39,528 bases of DNA from a virus. The translations under genes and the position numbers were made by a program. The notes under the pieces are model-generated. The model was not told where the DNA came from, ran no database searches, and saw only the letters and a program-made list of their open reading frames with translations. Positions 1-7,284 of the stretch are shown one piece after another (the stretch's first letter is position 1; each line of letters starts with the position of its first letter). Location of the stretch: IMG/VR virus record IMGVR_UViG_3300003323_000938, positions 1 to 39,528 of that record; one strand, written 5' to 3'.

Positions 1-1365
1 GCCGCCGGGGTGCTGCCGCTGGCCGGCCCGATCCTGGTCGTCTGCCCCGGCAGCGTCGTGGACAGCTGGGTTCGCGCGGTGCGGGAGTGGACCACATTGG
101 CCGCGGTGGCCTGGCGCGGCACTCCGAGCCGCCGGGAGCGGCTGCGTGGCGTCGCCGATGTCTACGTGGCCAGCTACGGCACCGCCCGCAACGACGCCGG
201 CAAGGCCGGCGACCTGGAGCACAAGCTCAAGCGCCGCCAGGTGGACGGCCCGCTGTGGACGCTGGCCCCCGTGGCGGTGGTCGTCGACGAGTGCCACGCG
301 CTGAAGAACCGGGATTCGCGGCAGTCGCGCATGGTGCGCCGGCTGGGCAGCCGGGCCCGCGCGGTGTTCGCGCTGTCCGGCACGCCCATCACCCACACCC
401 TGCGCGACCTGTGGCCCAACATGGCCATGATCGAGCCCGCCGGCTATCCGTCCGAGGAGCGCTACACCGCCCGCTACCTACAGACCAGGGGCAACGACTA
501 CGGCGAGCCCGAGGTGCTTGGCCTACAGCCTTGGCGGCAGGCCGAGTGGGACCAGGCGCTGCTCGGCCAGTACCGCCGGGTCAGCAAGGCCGACGTGCTG
601 CCCCAGCTGCCGCCCAAGATCTATTCCGTGCGGGAGGTGGAGCTGCCGCCGGCCTACCGCAGGGCCTACGATCAGTTCGAGACCGAGATGCTCGCCGAGC
701 TGCCGGATGAGGACGTGGAGCTGTCGACCATGTCCGAGCTGGCCAAGCTGGAGCTGCTGTGCCGGCTGGCCTGCGCCGCCGCCGACGTGTTCATGGTCGA
801 GGTTCAGGTGGTCAACCCGATCACCGGCGAAACCGAGATCGAACAGCGCCCCCGGGCCAGGCTGCGCGCGCCGAGCTGGAAAGCAGACGCCCTGGTCGAG
901 GTGCTCGATGAGCGGCCCGGCCAGCAGGTGGCGGTGTTCGCGCCGTCGCGGCAGATGGTCGACGTGGCCCATGAGGTGGCCACCAAGGCCGGCTATCGCT
1001 GCGCGCTGGTCGTCGGCGGCCAGTCGGCGCGGGAGCGCACTGCCGAGGTGGACCGGTTCCAGGCCGGCGAGGCGGACGTGATCCTGGTGACCACCTCGGC
1101 CGGCGGTGTCGGCATCACGCTGACCGCGGCGTCGGTGGTGGTGTTCCTCCAGCGGCCGTGGTCCTACGTGGAAGCCGCGCAGGCCGAGGACCGGTGCCAC
1201 CGCATCGGCTCGGAGATCCACGACTCGATCGAGGTGATCGACATCGTGGCAGCCGACACCGTGGACTCCCGGGTGCGCGAGGTGCTGCGCACCAAGGCCG
1301 GCGCGCTGGCCGAGCTGGTGAAGGACCCCCGGATCGTGCGCGAAGTGCTCGGCGGCAAGAAGTAG
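1..1365 (+). CDS. SNF2/DEAD-type helicase, 5' truncated by window
   Basis: C-terminal part of a superfamily 2 helicase. The frame is open to base 1, so the start and the Walker A motif lie upstream; the GTG at 10 is probably internal. Visible motifs are the DECH box (motif II, bases 286-297, VVVDECHALKN), SGTP (motif III), TTSAGGVGI (motif V) and QAEDRCHRIGS (motif VI). The last is the SNF2/RapA-type signature. The protein probably moves on or remodels DNA during replication or recombination. It ends just before a promoter at 1370, so the following operon is transcribed separately. The helicase assignment is firm; the exact role is not known. Confidence 0.9.
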   Translation, partial: AAGVLPLAGPILVVCPGSVVDSWVRAVREWTTLAAVAWRGTPSRRERLRGVADVYVASYGTARNDAGKAGDLEHKLKRRQVDGPLWTLAPVAVVVDECHALKNRDSRQSRMVRRLGSRARAVFALSGTPITHTLRDLWPNMAMIEPAGYPSEERYTARYLQTRGNDYGEPEVLGLQPWRQAEWDQALLGQYRRVSKADVLPQLPPKIYSVREVELPPAYRRAYDQFETEMLAELPDEDVELSTMSELAKLELLCRLACAAADVFMVEVQVVNPITGETEIEQRPRARLRAPSWKADALVEVLDERPGQQVAVFAPSRQMVDVAHEVATKAGYRCALVVGGQSARERTAEVDRFQAGEADVILVTTSAGGVGITLTAASVVVFLQRPWSYVEAAQAEDRCHRIGSEIHDSIEVIDIVAADTVDSRVREVLRTKAGALAELVKDPRIVREVLGGKK

Positions 1366-1369
1366 GGTA

Positions 1370-1399
1370 TTGCACTTCGTTGCAACTTGGCCTTATGCT
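1370..1399 (+). promoter_or_regulatory. Promoter P1 with TTGCA-N6-TGCAA operator
   Basis: The -35 box TTGCAC (1370-1375) is 18 bases from the -10 box TATGCT (1394-1399). The inverted repeat TTGCA-N6-TGCAA (1370-1385) overlaps the -35 box. The same arrangement, with the same spacing, recurs at 6071-6100. The leader after it shares ACACCGAGGAGC with the second copy. Confidence 0.7.
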
Positions 1400-1435
1400 G
1401 GTCCGACAACAACCGAACACCGAGGAGCGCCCCCG

Positions 1436-1897
1436 ATGACCAGGTCCACCATGATCAGCCTCGCCGGCACCGTGCACGCGCCGGACCGCTATGAGACCGG
1501 TCGCACGCTGTGCGCGCCGGGTCGGGGCGGCCGCTCGTTCGTCGCCGTGAACCCCGACGCCGACGCCCAGATCACCTGCAAGTCGTGCCTGCGTCGCATC
1601 GCCGGTGCTGAGGCGCAGGTCCACCTGTTCCTGGACGCCATCGAGCGCGGCGAGGCCGATGCGGTCCGCCACACCGGCCACCCGACCTTCACGGCCGACC
1701 CGGCGCACGCCGACGGGCTGGTCCGCCTGCTGCCGGTTCGGCAGGAGCAGGTGGGCTTCTGGCTCGGCAAGGGCGACGCCCGGCGCGCCGGCGACGCCGC
1801 CTACGCGCTGCGCCGCAACCAGGTCGAGTTGGCCATGCTGATCGCGGCCGAGCTGGAGACCCCGGAGTCGTTCGTTCGATCGCTCCCGATCAGCTGA
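1436..1897 (+). CDS. Hypothetical protein, first gene of P1 operon
   Basis: A 153-residue protein, not recognised. The ATG at 1436 was chosen because GAGGAGC lies just upstream at a good distance; the frame is open back to 1370 but that part is the promoter and leader. Near the N-terminus C26 and a CKSCLRR motif could bind a metal, but there is no full zinc finger. The C-terminal half is mostly helical and charged. It is followed by a strong hairpin (1909-1948) and then the methyltransferase-like gene. As the first gene behind a regulated promoter it could be an early protein; that is inference. Confidence 0.75.
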   Translation: MTRSTMISLAGTVHAPDRYETGRTLCAPGRGGRSFVAVNPDADAQITCKSCLRRIAGAEAQVHLFLDAIERGEADAVRHTGHPTFTADPAHADGLVRLLPVRQEQVGFWLGKGDARRAGDAAYALRRNQVELAMLIAAELETPESFVRSLPIS

Positions 1898-1908
1898 CCC
1901 ACTCAGCC

Positions 1909-1948
1909 GGCGACGCTGCCTGGTGGATCGGCCCTGGGCAGCGTCGCC
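1909..1948 (+). promoter_or_regulatory. 12-bp perfect hairpin before methyltransferase gene
   Basis: GGCGACGCTGCC (1909-1920) pairs perfectly with 1937-1948 across a 16-base loop. It has no T-tract and lies 7 bases before the GGAGGAG ribosome site. It may be an attenuator or processing site that lowers read-through from the upstream gene. Confidence 0.5.
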
Positions 1949-1967
1949 TCACCACGGAGGAGTCACC

Positions 1968-2648
1968 ATGCGGCGCAAGCCGAGATTGTTGGAGCTGTTC
2001 AGCAGCGCCGGCGGCGCGGCGATGGGGTACAGCCGGGCCGGGTTCGAGGTGGTGTGCGTGGACATCGCGCCACAACCCCGTAACCCGTTCGAGTTCCACC
2101 AGGCCGACGCGTTCGAGTTCCTGGCTGAGCACGGCCACGAGTTCGACGCGGTCAGTGCGGGCCCGGAATGCAGGGACCACACCGCGCTCACGTCGGTGGC
2201 CGGGACCAAAGGCACCGGCTGGCAACTGGCGAAGATCATCGAGGATCTGGACGCGCTGGGAAAGCCCTACGTGGTCGAGAACGTGATCACGGCCAAGTTC
2301 GGTCACAACCTGGTGTTGTGCGGTGACCGGCACTTCGGCCTGCGCACCGTGCGACACCGGAAGTTCCGCTGTGTCGGTTTCACCGTTCCCCAACCGCCGC
2401 ATCCGCCCGGCCACAGTGCGCCGACCAGCACGCGCAAACGGATGACGGACTACGACCGGGGGATGTTGATCTCGGTGACCGGAGATGTCGGTACACGGGC
2501 CGGATCGTTGGCCATGGGCATTGACTGGATGACCAGCAAGGAGCTGGCCCAGGCGATCCCACCCGCCTACACCCACCTGATCGGTGACCACCTCATCCGG
2601 ACCCTACGCGCAACGAATCCTGCACATGAAAGCGAGAATGCCTCATGA
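1968..2648 (+). CDS. C5-cytosine DNA methyltransferase-like protein
   Basis: A 226-residue protein with the fold signature of C5-cytosine methyltransferases. Motif I is LFSSAGGAAMGYSRAGF (about residues 10-26), which binds S-adenosylmethionine; a VVENV motif (motif VI) follows near residue 100. The usual PCQ catalytic motif IV is changed to GPECR, with Cys68 kept but the proline before it replaced by Glu67. Methyltransferases of this size in actinophages probably protect phage DNA from host restriction. The start at ATG 1968 follows a strong GGAGGAG site at 1956-1962. The stop overlaps the next gene by ATGA. Activity is uncertain because of the altered motif. Confidence 0.85.
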   Translation: MRRKPRLLELFSSAGGAAMGYSRAGFEVVCVDIAPQPRNPFEFHQADAFEFLAEHGHEFDAVSAGPECRDHTALTSVAGTKGTGWQLAKIIEDLDALGKPYVVENVITAKFGHNLVLCGDRHFGLRTVRHRKFRCVGFTVPQPPHPPGHSAPTSTRKRMTDYDRGMLISVTGDVGTRAGSLAMGIDWMTSKELAQAIPPAYTHLIGDHLIRTLRATNPAHESENAS

Positions 2649-3256
2649 TCAGCATCATCGGGGTGGACCCCGGCGGCACCACCGGCGTGGCGCTGCTCCA
2701 GATGCGGCCCGGGGCCGACGGCACGCCGCGGTACTGCTGCCCGAAGGCCTTTCAGGTGCGCTCGGTCGGCAACGGGGCCCGCGACATCGTGGAGACACTG
2801 GAGGACCGGTTCGGCGAGCTGCTGGCCGCGCACCGCCGGCGGGAGCGCGGGTCCGGATCACACCTGGTGTTCGCGGTGGAGGCCTACGTGGTCAACGCGC
2901 GGGCCGGTCGTGCGTCGACGCCGCAGGCCGGCCACGCCGCCCGCAAGGTGATCGGGCAGCTGCACGGCTTCGCGCTGACCCATGACGCCATCGTGCTGGA
3001 GCGCTCGGCGTCGCTGGTGAAGCTGTGGGCCACCGACGCGCGCCTTCGGCGGGCCGGCGGCGCGCTGTCGAGCGCGACCGGGGCGGTGCCGGCGTCCTCC
3101 CTCTACGACGCCACCGCGAAGCTGCCGCACGCCCGCGACGCTGCCCGCCACGCGCTCTACGCGGCCCGGCACGATGTGCATTGGCCGGACCCGCTCTCGC
3201 GTTCATACTGGGAGTCGTTGGATGCGCTGACCAGCGCTGACACCCCTGGAGAGTGA
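2645..3256 (+). CDS. RuvC-like Holliday junction resolvase
   Basis: A 203-residue RNase H-fold nuclease. GVDPGGTTGVAL at the N-terminus carries Asp8, FAVEAY carries Glu79, and HARDAARHAL near the C-terminus carries Asp165 with nearby histidines. This is the acidic pattern of RuvC resolvases. Phage members cut branched DNA before packaging or during recombination. It starts with an ATGA overlap on the methyltransferase-like gene and ends next to the WhiB-like gene, so it belongs to the same operon. Confidence 0.85.
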   Translation: MISIIGVDPGGTTGVALLQMRPGADGTPRYCCPKAFQVRSVGNGARDIVETLEDRFGELLAAHRRRERGSGSHLVFAVEAYVVNARAGRASTPQAGHAARKVIGQLHGFALTHDAIVLERSASLVKLWATDARLRRAGGALSSATGAVPASSLYDATAKLPHARDAARHALYAARHDVHWPDPLSRSYWESLDALTSADTPGE

Positions 3257-3258
3257 TC

Positions 3259-3642
3259 ATGCGAGACAACCGCCTCGGACGCAACGGCAGAGCTCCCGCC
3301 GGCCGTCTGGTCGGTGCCGCCGAGCCGATCGACACGTCCGGCTTTCGCCAGCCCGAGTGGATGTACGACGGGTCGTGCGCCGACGGACGTCGGTGGGACA
3401 ACCAGGCGGCCGAGGACTGGTTCGAGCCCATCGGGTCGACCGCGGCCAACCGCGCGCAAGCCACATGCACGCTGTGCCCGGTGCGTGAGCGGTGCGCCGC
3501 GTACGCGCTGGACAACGAGATCGAGTTCGGCATCTGGGGAGCGGTCAACCAGGCGCAGCGTCACGCCTTGATCAAGGAACGCAACCCCGGCTACCGCAAG
3601 CGCAGGCTGGTGGCGGCCAAACGGCGAAAGAAGGCGGCGTGA
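3259..3642 (+). CDS. WhiB-family Fe-S transcription factor
   Basis: A 127-residue protein with four cysteines spaced as in WhiB proteins (Cys40, Cys70, Cys73, Cys79; the last three as CTLCPVRERC). GIWGA (91-95) follows, matching the GIWGG turn, and the C-terminal tail is rich in Lys and Arg. WhiB proteins bind a 4Fe-4S cluster, contact the host sigma factor and change promoter choice; phage WhiB copies can alter host gene expression. ATG 3259 follows GGAGAG at five bases; an in-frame GTG at 3253 overlapping the previous stop is also possible. Confidence 0.92.
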   Translation: MRDNRLGRNGRAPAGRLVGAAEPIDTSGFRQPEWMYDGSCADGRRWDNQAAEDWFEPIGSTAANRAQATCTLCPVRERCAAYALDNEIEFGIWGAVNQAQRHALIKERNPGYRKRRLVAAKRRKKAA

Positions 3643-3887
3643 GCCTGCACAAGTGTCGGCACTGCGGCGAGGACATCCGCTCCCGCCGGCTATGGCTGCC
3701 TCGGCCGGCGGGAGAGCCGTTCTGGCTGCCGCCGCCGTTCGAGACCGAGTACGTCGGCCTGGACGACGGCAGCCAGTACTGCCGCCTGGGCGGCACCTTC
3801 TACCTGGATGAGCTGGACGGCCTGGTCGTGGTGCCGCCATCGGTCCAGGCGCTGCACCACCAGCCGATGCCGCGGGTAGGCGCCTGA
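3639..3887 (+). CDS. Small zinc-ribbon-like protein
   Basis: An 82-residue protein starting at a GTG that overlaps the WhiB-like stop (GTGA). A single CRHCGED knuckle lies near the N-terminus and there is one more Cys at mid-length. The rest is acidic and rich in aromatic and proline residues. Function unknown. Its stop codon lies inside copy 1 of the 27-bp repeat, and the next gene on the minus strand ends within the same repeat. Confidence 0.75.
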   Translation: MSLHKCRHCGEDIRSRRLWLPRPAGEPFWLPPPFETEYVGLDDGSQYCRLGGTFYLDELDGLVVVPPSVQALHHQPMPRVGA

Positions 3888-3905
3888 ACAGACGTATGTA
3901 TATCT
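3879..3905 (+). repeat. 27-bp dispersed repeat, copy 1 (convergent junction)
   Basis: GGCGCC then T then GAACA, then G and ACGTATGTATAT. It lies in plus orientation at the end of the plus operon, contains that operon's TGA (3885-3887), and touches the stop of the convergent minus gene (3904-3906). Confidence 0.85.
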
Positions 3906-4065
3906 AGCCGGTGTGGGCCAGCGGCAGGATGGCCAGCACCAGCGCGACGCCGAGGCCGACCACGCCGGCGATGCGCACCGCCAGCGCGGCCGGCGTGGTG
4001 ATGACGCCGCCCAGGCACCACAGGAACACCCCGGCCAGGAACGCGATCAGCACGGGCCCGGTCAC
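3904..4065 (-). CDS. Small two-helix membrane protein, holin-like
   Basis: A 53-residue protein starting at GTG 4065, which overlaps the stop of the upstream holin-like gene (GTGA). It has two hydrophobic helices (about residues 4-22 and 32-49) with a short loop between them and no basic tail of note. Its place next to the endolysin suggests a second holin or a holin partner. No family was recognised. Confidence 0.65.
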   Translation of the reverse strand: MTGPVLIAFLAGVFLWCLGGVITTPAALAVRIAGVVGLGVALVLAILPLAHTG

Positions 4066-4343
4066 GGCGTCGGCCCAGCCTGAGGCGGGACGACTGGCGG
4101 CGCGGATGGGGCCTGCGCGCTGTCATCGGCGTTGGTGACGTCGACGATGTTGCGCGGGGTGTGCTTGGCCAGCCACGCCAACCCGAACGTCACGCCGCCG
4201 GTGACCAGCGCCAGCACAGGCGTGCCCACCCAGGCCGGCACCGCGCCGGACGGCAGCACGTCGCCCACCGCGCCGAGCAGCAGCGCCGTGAGCGTCGCGG
4301 CCACCGCGCCGACCTTGACCTTGAGCTCCACAGGTGCAGCCAT
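4062..4343 (-). CDS. Putative holin
   Basis: A 93-residue protein with two hydrophobic segments (about residues 10-30 and 37-60), then KHTPRN and a polar, proline-rich C-terminal tail. This is the pattern of two-helix actinophage holins, which make holes in the membrane so the endolysin can reach the wall. It lies just downstream of the endolysin gene (13 bases) and overlaps another small membrane gene. Confidence 0.65.
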   Translation of the reverse strand: MAAPVELKVKVGAVAATLTALLLGAVGDVLPSGAVPAWVGTPVLALVTGGVTFGLAWLAKHTPRNIVDVTNADDSAQAPSAPPVVPPQAGPTP

Positions 4344-4355
4344 GGTGTTGTCCTT

Positions 4356-5168
4356 TCAGCCCTGCGGCGTGGGCGGCGTCGACGAGACGCTGCCGGTGCC
4401 GCTGATGGAGAATGATCCGCTCAGGCTCGGCTGCGCCGACTTCAGGTCGGCCAGCGCCGCCGTGATGGCGTCCACCTTGGCCGTCAGCGCGGTGACCTGA
4501 GCCAGCACGCCTTCAGCCGCGGTCTGTGCCGCGCCCGACTTCTCGTTGTCCCAGGTCTCGTACTCCTCGGCACGAGCCGGGTCCTGGCCGTCGCGGGTGA
4601 TGGTGTAATCCCAGACCGCCTTCGCGATGGCCTGGGCGTCGTCAGAAGTGACCATGCTGTCCTCCACGGGGTCGATGCCAGGTACGTAATCGGCCACCAG
4701 GGACTCGTCCCAGTGGCCGCCCGGCGTGTCGGTGAACTGATGCGCCATCGCACCAGGGGGGATGACGGGGTTGCCGTTGCCGTCGGTGGGATTCGGGTAT
4801 CCGGCGATCCACCAGCCAGGCTCGGGCACCCCGCGGCTGTGGAACGCGTTGCGGCAGTTGCCCCAGTCCGAGTACGAGCAGTACACGATGGGCGCGGGGT
4901 GTCCGGCGCGCCGGCGCATGAGCACCCAGTCGACGGCCTGCGCCGCGGTGGCGTCGCCCAGCTCGCGGTCGATGGCATCGCCGTCGTTGGTGGTGCTGAA
5001 CACGGCGATCCGCACGTGCCGGCTGGCTGGGAACCGGTTCCAGTCGGCCTGGCTCCAGGCGTACCGGCCGTCGATGTAGCCGAGCACCAGCGCCCAGGGC
5101 TTGCCGGTGGTCGGGTCGTTGACGGGGATGTCGGTGGCGGTGACCGAGTCGGCGCAGCGTCTGGTCAT
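4356..5168 (-). CDS. Endolysin, glycoside-hydrolase-like
   Basis: A 270-residue protein. Residues 1-170 look like a GH25/DUF1906-type barrel: LVLGYIDGRYAW near residue 30, an IVYCSYS strand near 95, and GWWIAGYPNP then GAMAHQF at 118-145. The C-terminal third has a coiled-coil stretch (about 215-245) and a Ser/Gly-rich tail, which could bind the wall or help oligomerise. Such enzymes cut peptidoglycan sugar bonds at lysis. ATG 5168 overlaps the upstream stop (ATGA); an earlier in-frame extension is a shadow of that gene. The catalytic acids could not be placed with certainty. Confidence 0.75.
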   Translation of the reverse strand: MTRRCADSVTATDIPVNDPTTGKPWALVLGYIDGRYAWSQADWNRFPASRHVRIAVFSTTNDGDAIDRELGDATAAQAVDWVLMRRRAGHPAPIVYCSYSDWGNCRNAFHSRGVPEPGWWIAGYPNPTDGNGNPVIPPGAMAHQFTDTPGGHWDESLVADYVPGIDPVEDSMVTSDDAQAIAKAVWDYTITRDGQDPARAEEYETWDNEKSGAAQTAAEGVLAQVTALTAKVDAITAALADLKSAQPSLSGSFSISGTGSVSSTPPTPQG

Positions 5169-5503
5169 GACCACTTCCCCTGTTCGTCGCGCCGGGCCGC
5201 GATCAGCAGCCACAGCAGCCAGATCTGGACGCCGACGCCCAGCACGGTGCCGACCACGGCCGGCACGCCGTCGGCGGGGTGGTTGCCACTGTGCACCAGG
5301 TTCACGATCCCGGTGACGTAGCGCAAGGTCAGCGCCAGCGACAACCAGAGGATGAACTGCCGGGCCCGGCGCACCGCCGGACGCTCGCCGGCCGGCCGGC
5401 GTCGCCAGATGCGGATGCCGACCAGCCAGCCGACCAGGAACGCCGCCGAGGTGGCGACGCCGAGCAGGTAGACGGCCCAGCTGATGGCGGCGGCGGCGCT
5501 CAC
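5165..5503 (-). CDS. Membrane protein of lysis cassette
   Basis: A 112-residue protein with three likely membrane helices (about residues 7-30, 49-64 and 80-101) joined by arginine-rich loops. It starts with an ATGA overlap on the gene before it and overlaps the endolysin start. Function unknown; it may be a holin-type or accessory lysis protein. Confidence 0.7.
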   Translation of the reverse strand: MSAAAAISWAVYLLGVATSAAFLVGWLVGIRIWRRRPAGERPAVRRARQFILWLSLALTLRYVTGIVNLVHSGNHPADGVPAVVGTVLGVGVQIWLLWLLIAARRDEQGKWS

Positions 5504-5703
5504 GCTCTACCTCCATACACGTCCAGGGCGGCGGCCACGGACTCGGACAGCCGGTTCTGCCGCCGGCTGGTCTTCACGGCCTGAATGGTCGGCTGCGCGT
5601 CGGCAACCAGCTGCTCGGCCTCGGCCAACCTGCGCCGGGATTCCTCCAGCGTCGCGTATTCGGCGTCGGCGCTGCTCTTCCCCCAGTGCAGTGGCCATTT
5701 CAC
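5500..5703 (-). CDS. Short coiled-coil protein
   Basis: A 67-residue soluble protein starting at GTG 5703, overlapping the upstream stop (GTGA). Residues 17-50 are highly charged and helical (EESRRRLAEAEQL). It has no membrane segment. It sits between two membrane proteins of the lysis cassette and may be a partner of them. Not recognised. Confidence 0.65.
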   Translation of the reverse strand: MKWPLHWGKSSADAEYATLEESRRRLAEAEQLVADAQPTIQAVKTSRRQNRLSESVAAALDVYGGRA

Positions 5704-6032
5704 GTCTCGATCCCCTGTCGCCCGGACAGCGGCACGTCCCCGCCGTCGATGGTCAGGGAGCGGAACCGTTCCACCGTCTGGACGGCCAGCTTCACACCGG
5801 GTTGCAGCTCCAACAGCGTCTTGGCCAGCATGTCGCCCCGTGCCTGCTCGGCGTCGTGGGCTTTCTGCAACGCGCGTAGCCGTCTGCCGGTGACCAGCCT
5901 GTCGGTGGCCATCGAGTAGACCAGCCAGCCGCCGCCGCCGAACAGCAGCAGCACGGCGACGAACCACCCGCCGGCCACGCCGAGCACCTGCGACAGCGAC
6001 GTCACGTCCACGGCGCTCGGATCCGTTCCCAT
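5700..6032 (-). CDS. Single-pass membrane protein, first gene of lysis cassette
   Basis: A 110-residue protein with one membrane helix (about residues 20-41) followed by a long charged helix (about 50-95). It could be a spanin-like or signalling protein; no family was recognised. ATG 6032 has no clear ribosome site. A TACGCT box lies 7 bases before it, so a leaderless transcript is possible. It is divergent from the 6138 gene and shares the operator region at 6071-6086. Confidence 0.6.
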   Translation of the reverse strand: MGTDPSAVDVTSLSQVLGVAGGWFVAVLLLFGGGGWLVYSMATDRLVTGRRLRALQKAHDAEQARGDMLAKTLLELQPGVKLAVQTVERFRSLTIDGGDVPLSGRQGIET

Positions 6033-6070
6033 GCTGGTCAGCGTAACCCGATGCACTTCGGAATACGCTG

Positions 6071-6100
6071 TTGCACTCCTATGCAACTTGGTGTCATACT
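6071..6100 (+). promoter_or_regulatory. Promoter P2 with TTGCA-N6-TGCAA operator
   Basis: -35 TTGCAC (6071-6076), 18-base spacer, -10 CATACT (6095-6100). The inverted repeat TTGCA-N6-TGCAA at 6071-6086 matches P1 exactly in its arms. It lies between divergent transcription units, so a bound protein could act on both. Confidence 0.7.
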
Positions 6101-6137
6101 GGTTCGGCAAGCCCAACCGAACACCGAGGAGCACCCC

Positions 6138-6488
6138 GTGGACACCATTGTCACGATCCCCGCCGGCTACGACGTCCGCTACCGCCTGGTCGCCGAGGTG
6201 GACAACCAGGGCGAGCCCTGCGAGGTCTGCCAGCTGGAGGACAACACCGTGACCCGCCTGGTCTACGGCGTTGTGCTGGGCGAGCACGCCAGCCTGTTCC
6301 AGGCGCTGGAGTGTTGCGCGGGGTGCACCGGGGCCGTGGTGTCCACGATGGACCGCGACCAGACGATCACGGTCGAGGTGGCCGACGGGTGCGAGGAGCT
6401 GTTCGGCGGGCTGAACGAGTTGACCGACGCCGACGCGGACCGGATGCACGGCATCGACTGCCGGTGCCCGCACCCGGATGGAGAGTGA
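6138..6488 (+). CDS. Hypothetical cysteine-rich protein
   Basis: A 116-residue acidic protein starting at GTG 6138 after GAGGAGC. CEVC near residue 28 and ECCAGC near 62 suggest metal binding; a further CRC lies near the C-terminus. The last third is strongly acidic. Function unknown. It is the first gene behind P2 and heads a chain of tiny genes. Confidence 0.7.
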   Translation: MDTIVTIPAGYDVRYRLVAEVDNQGEPCEVCQLEDNTVTRLVYGVVLGEHASLFQALECCAGCTGAVVSTMDRDQTITVEVADGCEELFGGLNELTDADADRMHGIDCRCPHPDGE

Positions 6489-6497
6489 GGGAACAGC

Positions 6498-6611
6498 GTG
6501 ACCACGTGCGAACCGCCGAAGCCGGTGTGCGGCAGCTGTGGGGAGCCGACCGACTCCCACCGCTGCGCCACCTGCGGCGGCTGCTGGGTGAACTGCCCAT
6601 GTCCGCGATGA
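6498..6611 (+). CDS. 37-residue cysteine-rich peptide
   Basis: Starts at GTG 6498. It has eight cysteines in 37 residues, including CGSC, CATC, CGGC and CPC patterns, so it probably folds around one or two zinc ions. The codon pattern keeps Cys and Gly regularly spaced. Function unknown. Confidence 0.55.
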   Translation: MTTCEPPKPVCGSCGEPTDSHRCATCGGCWVNCPCPR

Positions 6612-6790
6612 CCGTGGCGCTGGAGGACGGTCGGCGGGACCGTCGGGCACGAGACCGTCGGCCTGGTGGCTGCTGGCTGGCGCTGGGCGTGCCGGCCGCG
6701 CTGGTCGCCGTCGCCGTGGCGTTCGCGTCGATGGAGCTGACCGTGGCCGGGCAGTTCTACGCCCTGCTCGGTCTGCTGGCGTCGACGTGA
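6599..6790 (+). CDS. Single-pass membrane protein
   Basis: A 63-residue protein: a basic N-terminus (GRRDRRARDRR) then one or two hydrophobic segments (about residues 26-43 and 48-61). ATG 6599 follows GGGTGA at seven bases; the in-frame ATG 6608, which overlaps the previous stop as ATGA, is the alternative. Function unknown. Confidence 0.55.
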   Translation: MSAMTVALEDGRRDRRARDRRPGGCWLALGVPAALVAVAVAFASMELTVAGQFYALLGLLAST

Positions 6791-6900
6791 GCGGCAGAGG
6801 CTGGCGGGAGGGCCTGCGCAACGCCGTTCCGCTGGTGTTCATGATGATCGCGCTGGTCGGCGGCGTCGTGCTGCTGATCAGCGCCCTGATAGGAAAGTGA
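6787..6900 (+). CDS. 37-residue membrane peptide
   Basis: Starts at GTG 6787, overlapping the previous stop. One hydrophobic helix (about residues 14-35) follows a short basic start. Not recognised. Confidence 0.5.
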   Translation: MSGRGWREGLRNAVPLVFMMIALVGGVVLLISALIGK

Positions 6901-6902
6901 TC

Positions 6903-7088
6903 ATGGCCAAGCACGTCATGAAAGAGACCGCGCCGGGCGGTGGGCGTCACCGCGCGGCCGGCGAGCCCGCCGACCCGATCACCGACAAGCGGGTCCCGGG
7001 CGCGACGCTCAAGCCCGAGGACCGGCGGGCGCATCAGATCGCCGCCGCCCAGCACCAGCAGCAGAACCTGAGGGAGCACGGGGCATGA
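6903..7088 (+). CDS. Small basic hypothetical protein
   Basis: A 61-residue soluble protein. ATG 6903 follows AGGAAAG; GTG 6897 is possible. Rich in Lys, Arg, His and Gln (AAAQHQQQNLREHG). Function unknown. Confidence 0.6.
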   Translation: MAKHVMKETAPGGGRHRAAGEPADPITDKRVPGATLKPEDRRAHQIAAAQHQQQNLREHGA

Positions 7089-7183
7089 CCGACCCTGATG
7101 TGTTGGCCGAGGCCAAGCGACTGGCCGAAGAGCTGCAACGCAAGACCGAGGAAGAGCGCCGCCGACTGGAGGGTGACAAGTGA
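7085..7183 (+). CDS. 32-residue helical peptide
   Basis: Overlaps the previous stop as ATGA. Nearly all of it is a charged helix (AKRLAEELQRKTEEERRR). Function unknown. Confidence 0.5.
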   Translation: MTDPDVLAEAKRLAEELQRKTEEERRRLEGDK

Positions 7184-7284
7184 TGGCGAGAAACCCGGCG
7201 GACGACATGCGTGACTACGTCGACGAGATCGTCGACAAGGGCGCGGCGAAGGGCAACACCGACGAGAACGGGGACGACGACTGA
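7183..7284 (+). CDS. 33-residue acidic peptide
   Basis: TGATG coupling to the gene before. The C-terminus is a run of Asp, Asn and Glu. Function unknown. Confidence 0.45.
   Translation: MARNPADDMRDYVDEIVDKGAAKGNTDENGDDD

Noticed and set aside
1370-1435. N-terminal extension of the 1436 gene from ATG 1370
   Set aside because: This stretch is promoter and leader, duplicated at 6071 before an unrelated gene; a good ribosome site fits ATG 1436.
5513-5535. A possible ninth copy of the 27-bp repeat around CATACACGTCC
   Set aside because: Lacks GGCGCC and GAAC at the right distance; only the ACGT centre fits.
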